20,639 bases of DNA from a virus: the IMG/VR virus record IMGVR_UViG_3300033182_000865, positions 1-20,639 of that record; one strand, given 5' to 3'. A program made the translations under genes and the position numbers. Every line of letters begins with the position of its first letter. Position 1 is the first letter of the stretch. Below the pieces are notes generated by a model, which saw nothing but the letters and a program-made list of their open reading frames with translations, ran no database searches and was not told where the DNA came from. Below are positions 18,174-20,639 of the stretch, piece by piece.

Positions 18174-18767
18174 GTGGCAAGTAATATAAAATATTTAGAC
18201 ATAGACGAAGCGTTTCCGATCGCTGGTATTGATAATGAATCTCAAGGATTTAGAGATAACTTTAAATTTATCAAAGACAGTTTAGGAGAGGCTAAAGCAG
18301 AAATTGAAGATCTTCAAGATACCACCTTGAAGAATAACATTGCCAACTATGCTAACTTTAATACACTACAAAAAATTCAATTACAAGAAGCACAACTAGC
18401 ATTTAATAGTTTAGGTAATGTAAGCACTGCTGTTGATTTAGATTACAACAGAGGACACTTCCAAGCATTAGAATTGAATTATAATGTAGCCGCTTTTCCA
18501 AATGGTATTACTATAACTATTCGCGAATGGCCAGATAATGGACTAGCAAAGGTACAAGTTGCTATGACTAGTTTTGAAAGTGTTTCAAGAAAAATTATTT
18601 GGGCATCTGAAAGTGCTGGTAATATTATAACTTCTCAAGTATGGAAAGATAACTTAGTTAATGGTGAATTTGTAATTAATTCATCTACTGATGTTACTAT
18701 TGTAGAGTTTTATACATATGATGGTGGCAGAAATGTTTTTGCTGATTTTGTAGGACAATTTAGTTAA
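18174..18767 (+). CDS. small virion structural protein (197 aa, GTG start)
   Basis: The start is GTG, chosen because it is 8 bases after a GGAG site and 17 after a perfect late promoter. Residues 1-40 (YLDIDEAFPIAGIDNESQGF, then RDNFKFIKDSL) look like a distant version of the N-terminal motif in the two fibers (NDGTGD-IR--F-K-N-NF). Residues ~38-75 are helical and could form a coiled coil (EAKAEIEDLQ, NTLQKIQLQEAQLAF). The C-terminal ~110 residues are beta-rich with no motif recognised (ITITIREWPDNG, KIIWASESAGN, VEFYTYDGGRNVFADF). Late promoter and position support a virion component, perhaps an adaptor or neck/baseplate accessory. No exact function assigned. Confidence 0.75.
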   Translation: MASNIKYLDIDEAFPIAGIDNESQGFRDNFKFIKDSLGEAKAEIEDLQDTTLKNNIANYANFNTLQKIQLQEAQLAFNSLGNVSTAVDLDYNRGHFQALELNYNVAAFPNGITITIREWPDNGLAKVQVAMTSFESVSRKIIWASESAGNIITSQVWKDNLVNGEFVINSSTDVTIVEFYTYDGGRNVFADFVGQFS

Positions 18768-18769
18768 TA

Positions 18770-19000
18770 ATGAATGATCCTTTTGAAAGAATACCTACTC
18801 TTACTGATCAAGAACTAGAAGCAAATATTTCTAGACTAACTAAAATTTATTGGCAAACACCCAATCCATACTTAAAAGAACAAATTGTATCTCAATTAGA
18901 CGCACATAAATTAGAATATCAAAGCCGCCAGGCTAAAAAGTACCAAGAAAGTCAAGAAAATCTTGACGATGGACTTGACAATCTGATTAATATCAGTTAA
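18770..19000 (+). CDS. hypothetical short helical protein (76 aa)
   Basis: It starts two bases after the stop of the preceding gene, so translation is probably coupled to it. The product is charged and helical (TDQELEANISRLTKIYWQTP, then LDAHKLEYQSRQAKKYQESQ) and could form a short coiled coil. There is no signal peptide, Cys motif or membrane segment. No family recognised. The adjoining late structural gene suggests a minor virion or assembly protein. Confidence 0.65.
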   Translation: MNDPFERIPTLTDQELEANISRLTKIYWQTPNPYLKEQIVSQLDAHKLEYQSRQAKKYQESQENLDDGLDNLINIS

Positions 19001-19009
19001 AATACATTA

Positions 19010-19567
19010 ATGCTTATGAAAACAGACGAACTAGGTATACCCCGCTTCTCTAACCGCGACCTTATAGATATGATCTATAGTGGTCATGCGGATAAAGTTC
19101 ATGTGGTATTATGTGACGAAAATGACGATGTAGACAAGTTCAATACCGCAATGGAAGAACAAGGTATGTCACCATTACAAAAATATATTCCATTAGATGT
19201 AGATCAAAAGACTTTTGATGGTGTATGTCAAGGTGAATGGTTTATGCCTGAAAAATACAAGAATATAGATGTACGCTCTATAGTATTATCTAAACTACAT
19301 CAAGTAGAAGGCTTTAAAAGTAGAGCGGCGGCACAAGCCAGTAAAAACTGGTATCGTTGTATGGAAGAACTAGACGAGTATGAAGTACGAGGTATGTTAC
19401 CATTACTTCAGTATATGATATATCTAGTAGATTTTATGCGTGAAAATAATATTGTATGGGGTGTAGGACGCGGATCAAGTGTTGCTAGTTATGTGTTATA
19501 TTTAATAGGTGTACACCGCATTAACTCAATCCAGTTTGACCTAGACTGGAGAGAGTTCTTAAGATAA
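19010..19567 (+). CDS. stand-alone DnaE-like (DNA polymerase III alpha) fragment (185 aa)
   Basis: Residues 121-185 (DEYEVRGMLPLLQYMIYLVD, then WGVGRGSSVASYVLYLIGV and FDLDWREFLR) match the bacterial replicase alpha subunit where PHP meets palm, including the GRGS-x-x-S loop (153-156) that helps bind incoming nucleotide. In full-length DnaE this block is soon followed by N-P-E-R and the DxD catalytic aspartates; here the protein stops at REFLR. Residues 1-120 are less clear (TDELGIPRFSNRDLIDMIYS). It therefore cannot be a polymerase alone. It might bind nucleotide or the host replicase, or be a conserved remnant. No good ribosome site is seen before ATG 19010, and a second ATG at 19016 is possible. 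Its place between virion genes and the chaperonin gene gives no clue to its role. Confidence 0.75.
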   Translation: MLMKTDELGIPRFSNRDLIDMIYSGHADKVHVVLCDENDDVDKFNTAMEEQGMSPLQKYIPLDVDQKTFDGVCQGEWFMPEKYKNIDVRSIVLSKLHQVEGFKSRAAAQASKNWYRCMEELDEYEVRGMLPLLQYMIYLVDFMRENNIVWGVGRGSSVASYVLYLIGVHRINSIQFDLDWREFLR

Positions 19568-19570
19568 GTA
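19563..19570 (+). promoter_or_regulatory. possible variant late promoter (GATAAGTA)
   Basis: GATAAGTA overlaps the TAA of the DnaE-like gene and lies 23 bases before the ATG at 19594. It has one change in the core (G for A at position 6) besides the first base, so it is a weak candidate. The next gene has a good ribosome site, TTAGGAGA (19581-19588). Confidence 0.35.
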
Positions 19571-19593
19571 TAGTTATAATTTAGGAGAAAGTT

Positions 19594-19992
19594 ATGGTAC
19601 AAAAAGCTCAAGCAAAAAGACAATACAGATCAGCAAACGGTAAGGTTGTTGATATGGACTTGTTACGTCAGCGTAACGAATTAACTCCTGCTGTAGGCAA
19701 TGCTCGTGTTAATGCACGCGGAGACGAATTAGGCCCAGGTGGCAAGATTATTCGTAAACGTGAAGATGTATTAAAAGATTATTACGAAACAAAACAAGCA
19801 AGAGTACAAGACGAAGTAATTACAAGTCGTAACACTGTACAAGACGAAGTAGTTGAAACAAAGAAAACAACTTCCAAAAAGAAAGCAGCACCTAAAGTTG
19901 ATGAACCAGTTGAGTCAGTAGATGATGCTGGCGCAGCATCTGGTGATTGGGTTGAAGACGAAGAAGGCAATTTTGTAAAGAAAGGTGAATAA
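19594..19992 (+). CDS. conserved phage protein, highly charged (132 aa)
   Basis: Residues 1-60 are basic and apparently ordered (AKRQYRSANGKVVDMDLLRQ, RNELTPAVGNARVNARGDEL, GPGGKI), a stretch I recall in marine T4-like phage genomes without an assigned role. Residues 60-132 are disordered-looking: DEV repeats (VQDEVITSRNTVQDEVVETK), a Lys-rich run (KKTTSKKKAAPK), then an acidic tail ending in GDWVEDEEGNFVKKGE. The basic-then-acidic layout suggests an internal head, scaffold-like or nucleic-acid-contacting protein, but this is inference. Its TAA overlaps the ATG of the next gene by one base (TAATG), implying coupled translation. Confidence 0.75.
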   Translation: MVQKAQAKRQYRSANGKVVDMDLLRQRNELTPAVGNARVNARGDELGPGGKIIRKREDVLKDYYETKQARVQDEVITSRNTVQDEVVETKKTTSKKKAAPKVDEPVESVDDAGAASGDWVEDEEGNFVKKGE

Positions 19993-20390
19993 TGGCGAAT
20001 CTTAATGCTATAAACGGAATCCCCCGTGCGATTGGAAATCGTGTATTAGTTACTGATATGTACTTTGGTGAACAAACTACTAAAAGCGGTTTGGTCATTA
20101 GTAACGATGACGGTAAGACTCGGGGCATTTATCCGCGTTGGTGTAAAGTTTATTCAAAAGGTCCTCGTAACACAGATCCGTACAACATAGGTGATTGGAT
20201 TCTTGTAGAACACGGTCGTTGGACTCGCGGTATGCTTATCAACGACGGGAATGAAGAAAAAGAATTTCGAATGGTTGAAACTGAAAGTATCTTGGCATAC
20301 TCAGATGAAAAACCAGAAGATACATTAACACTAGGACAAGAATATTCAGACGGTCCAGTAGAATTTGCACCAGAACATTTTATGGGGTAA
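19992..20390 (+). CDS. GroES-like co-chaperonin (132 aa)
   Basis: The order of motifs fits the Cpn10 fold. IPRAIGNRVLVTDMYFGEQT (10-29) corresponds to the family's P-x-x-DRVLV strand; TKSGLVISNDDGKTRGIYPR (30-49) to the mobile loop that docks on GroEL; KVYSKGP (52-58) to the V-x-AVG-x-G turn; YNIGDWILVEHG (64-75) to V-x-x-GD-x-VL; and FRMVETESILAYSDE (92-106) to the closing strand with ILA. About 25 extra residues trail after it. T4-like phages use such proteins (gp31, CocO) to make host GroEL fold the major capsid protein, so the same role is likely. It starts by one-base overlap with the previous gene and ends two bases before the next. Confidence 0.85.
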   Translation: MANLNAINGIPRAIGNRVLVTDMYFGEQTTKSGLVISNDDGKTRGIYPRWCKVYSKGPRNTDPYNIGDWILVEHGRWTRGMLINDGNEEKEFRMVETESILAYSDEKPEDTLTLGQEYSDGPVEFAPEHFMG

Positions 20391-20392
20391 TA

Positions 20393-20639
20393 ATGACAAA
20401 TCCATTTAAAGATATTGACACGTTTCAGAAAGCGTGTGATCAAGAAGTAAATTGCGCAAACTATACTATGTATCTAGGACTAATCGAAGAAGAATATAAC
20501 GAGCTTCAAGCAGCAGTAGAAGCAGGCGACAAAGTAGAACAACTTGACGCACTTGTAGATATTCTAGTGGTTACTATGGGTGCTATCCGTACAGCAGGCT
20601 GGGACGGAGAAGCGGCGTGGGAAGAAGTAATGAAAACCA
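20393..20639 (+). CDS. MazG-type nucleotide pyrophosphohydrolase, 5' part (partial)
   Basis: Eighty-two residues are visible before the window ends. They contain EExxE (Glu33, Glu34, Glu37 in IEEEYNE) and, 12 residues on, ExxD (Glu49, Asp52) followed by Asp56 in EQLDALVDILVVTMG, the Mg-binding pattern of the all-alpha NTP pyrophosphatase family (MazG, phosphoribosyl-ATP pyrophosphohydrolase and relatives). The N-terminal FQKACDQEVN fits phage members. It would hydrolyse (d)NTPs or a related nucleotide to the monophosphate, shaping the nucleotide pool during infection; the exact substrate cannot be read from sequence. The ATG follows the co-chaperonin stop by two bases, so the two are likely co-translated. 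Confidence 0.82.
   Translation, partial: MTNPFKDIDTFQKACDQEVNCANYTMYLGLIEEEYNELQAAVEAGDKVEQLDALVDILVVTMGAIRTAGWDGEAAWEEVMKT

Noticed and set aside
19575-19580. TATAAT as a sigma70 promoter for the gene at 19594
   Set aside because: No -35-like hexamer lies at a usable distance; the nearest TTGAC (19536-19540) is far too far upstream. It also abuts the ribosome site.
19540-19600. Frameshift hiding the rest of a full DnaE gene
   Set aside because: After the stop at 19567 the sequence goes straight into a ribosome site and a new gene; no frame shows the expected N-P-E-R or PDFD-type motif.

Overview
This window reads as part of the late (virion) region of a marine T4-like contractile-tailed phage, of the kind that infects picocyanobacteria or SAR11-type bacteria. 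The reasons are the low GC (judged by eye), tight gene packing, T4-type late promoters (TATAAATA-like octamers) just upstream of most structural genes, and very long fiber proteins built from modules typical of marine T4-like phages. No photosynthesis or other host-specific auxiliary gene is visible, so the host cannot be named. No tRNA, insertion sequence, integrase or CRISPR array was seen.

Layout. 1-54 is the tail end of a plus-strand gene. 55-342 is a small minus-strand zinc-ribbon gene whose stop codon directly abuts the stop of that first gene. A strong plus-strand terminator hairpin (84-128) lies inside the minus-strand gene. 426-9419 encodes a giant fiber protein of 2997 residues. 9449-10183 and 10241-12520 encode two smaller fibers, the second ending in a cupredoxin-like domain with a full apparent set of type-1 copper ligands. 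12531-14141 encodes a subtilisin-family protease. 14173-18153 encodes a YHYH-domain fiber or baseplate protein with putative Ig-like repeats. 18174-18767 is a small structural protein, 18770-19000 a short coiled-coil-like protein, and 19010-19567 a stand-alone fragment resembling DNA polymerase III alpha (DnaE). 19594-19992 is a charged conserved phage protein, 19992-20390 a GroES-like co-chaperonin, and 20393 to the window end a MazG-type nucleotide pyrophosphohydrolase, cut off by the window.

How it works together. The first five large genes plus the 18174 gene look like an adhesion cassette. Two fibers (426 and 9449), and more weakly the 18174 protein, share an N-terminal 'NDGTGD-IR-xF-K-N-NF'-type motif that could be a common docking element on the baseplate. 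The protease sits between fiber genes and shares the transcript of the cupredoxin-tipped fiber, so it may be a virion protein or a maturation protease. The 3' end turns to helper functions: co-chaperonin for folding virion proteins and nucleotide metabolism. Genes from 19594 onward overlap or nearly touch, suggesting translational coupling. The best candidates for something under-described are the protease plus copper-site fiber plus YHYH protein cassette, the DnaE fragment that ends just before where the catalytic aspartates would be, and the terminator nested inside a convergent gene.
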